From Melioribacteraceae bacterium (lineage in GTDB: Bacteria > Bacteroidota > Ignavibacteria > Ignavibacteriales > Melioribacteraceae): a stretch of DNA of 5,103 nucleotides. Positions 4,744 through 5,103 of the stretch are shown in pieces. Made by a program: the position numbers and the translations under genes. The notes under the pieces were generated by a model that searched no databases, was not told the origin of the DNA, and worked only from the letters and a program-made list of their open reading frames with translations. Where the stretch lies: contig JALWEC010000030.1 in assembly GCA_027036655.1 (NCBI GenBank), forward strand, positions 1 to 5,103, in the 5' to 3' direction. Numbering within the stretch: position 1 is the first letter of the stretch; every line of letters begins with the position of its first letter.

Positions 4744-5103
4744 TTATTTGCCGTGCTCCCTTTCTTCAAGAAAATCTTTCAGAATTATGGCGGCGGCGTT
4801 CCTGTCAACGAGTCCTTTATCTCTTCTCTTTTTCTTAGATTTAACCGATTCCAAAATCTGCCGCTCGGCAATAGAGGAAGAATACCTTTCGTCAACTTTA
4901 ATAACCGGAAGTCTGAATTTCTTTTCCAATCTCTGAATAAACTTATCGACTTCCTCAATTATGGCGGAAACTTCGCCGCTTTCCTTAAGCGGATACCCGA
5001 CAACGAACGCCTCAATTTTGTAATCCCGGAGCAGATTAAAAAATTTTTTCCAAAAATCGGGATTATTCTCGATTGTGGCAAGCGGTGTGGCAAACCACCC
5101 GAG
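4744..5103 (-). CDS. ruvX: RuvX/YqgF-family Holliday-junction resolvase-like nuclease, partial (N-terminus beyond the right edge)
   Basis: The frame is open from the right edge to the TAA at 4746-4744, giving 119 residues; the family is about 140 long, so roughly 20 N-terminal residues, with the GIDxG motif and its first catalytic Asp, are outside. The visible part begins LGWFATPLATI, then IEAFVVGYPLKESGE matches the VVGLPL strand-turn, VDERYSSSIAERQI matches the DER motif, and LVDRNAAAIILKDFLEE matches the C-terminal D-x-x-AA-x-x-IL motif with the last acidic residue. This RNase H-like fold protein acts on nucleic acid in the cytoplasm; family members are linked to Holliday-junction cleavage and 16S rRNA 5' maturation. 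A TTG at 4929 lies within the conserved domain and is not the start. The BMC genes follow after 73 bases. Confidence 0.93.
   Translation of the reverse strand, partial: LGWFATPLATIENNPDFWKKFFNLLRDYKIEAFVVGYPLKESGEVSAIIEEVDKFIQRLEKKFRLPVIKVDERYSSSIAERQILESVKSKKKRRDKGLVDRNAAAIILKDFLEEREHGK

Noticed and set aside
4744..4929. A 61-residue gene starting at TTG 4929
   Set aside because: The frame continues upstream to the window edge with clear RuvX motifs, so the TTG is an internal leucine codon.

Overview
All recognisable genes in this window lie on the minus strand, so the map reads from right to left. The DNA is AT-rich with moderate GC in the coding parts. The long S41 peptidase with a C-terminal extension, the single-pass YbbR protein, and the tight ybbR-tmk-ctpA packing suggest a member of the Bacteroidota/Chlorobi/Ignavibacteria side of the FCB group, perhaps Ignavibacteria or a Caldithrix-like lineage. 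This placement is inferred from protein style; no marker in the window fixes it.

Layout in transcription order. (1) 5103-4744: the 3' five-sixths of a ruvX/yqgF Holliday-junction resolvase gene, cut by the window edge. (2) 4743-4671: a short AT-rich spacer with a weak terminator-like hairpin and a well-spaced sigma70-like promoter that overlap each other. (3) 4670-3666: two tandem bacterial microcompartment (BMC) shell genes. The first is a plain 92-residue PduA/EutM-type hexamer protein. The second is a 238-residue relative in which the BMC domain carries a basic patch, a long acidic linker and a small C-terminal helical domain resembling Rho_N/SAP modules. (4) 3665-3565: a spacer holding a long stem-loop with a U8 tract, read as the terminator of the BMC pair, with a possible promoter inside its loop. 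(5) 3564-378: a compact operon of a YbbR-domain membrane protein, thymidylate kinase (tmk) and a CtpA-like S41 peptidase, with gaps of 3 and 1 nt. (6) 377-275: an AT-rich spacer with an A/T-only palindrome. (7) 274-1: the N-terminal part of a small zinc-ribbon membrane protein that runs off the left edge.

The ybbR-tmk-ctpA genes and ruvX are housekeeping or envelope functions. The BMC pair is the accessory element: two shell proteins with no enzyme, pentamer or trimer gene in view, set between core genes. That is the pattern of a satellite BMC locus, whose main metabolosome operon would be elsewhere in the genome. The most unusual item is the extended BMC protein, whose architecture suggests a shell subunit that contacts nucleic acid or another partner. 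Its coding region also contains a perfect 11-bp hairpin. No mobile element, CRISPR array, tRNA or rRNA was seen, and no gene-free stretch exceeds about 105 bases.
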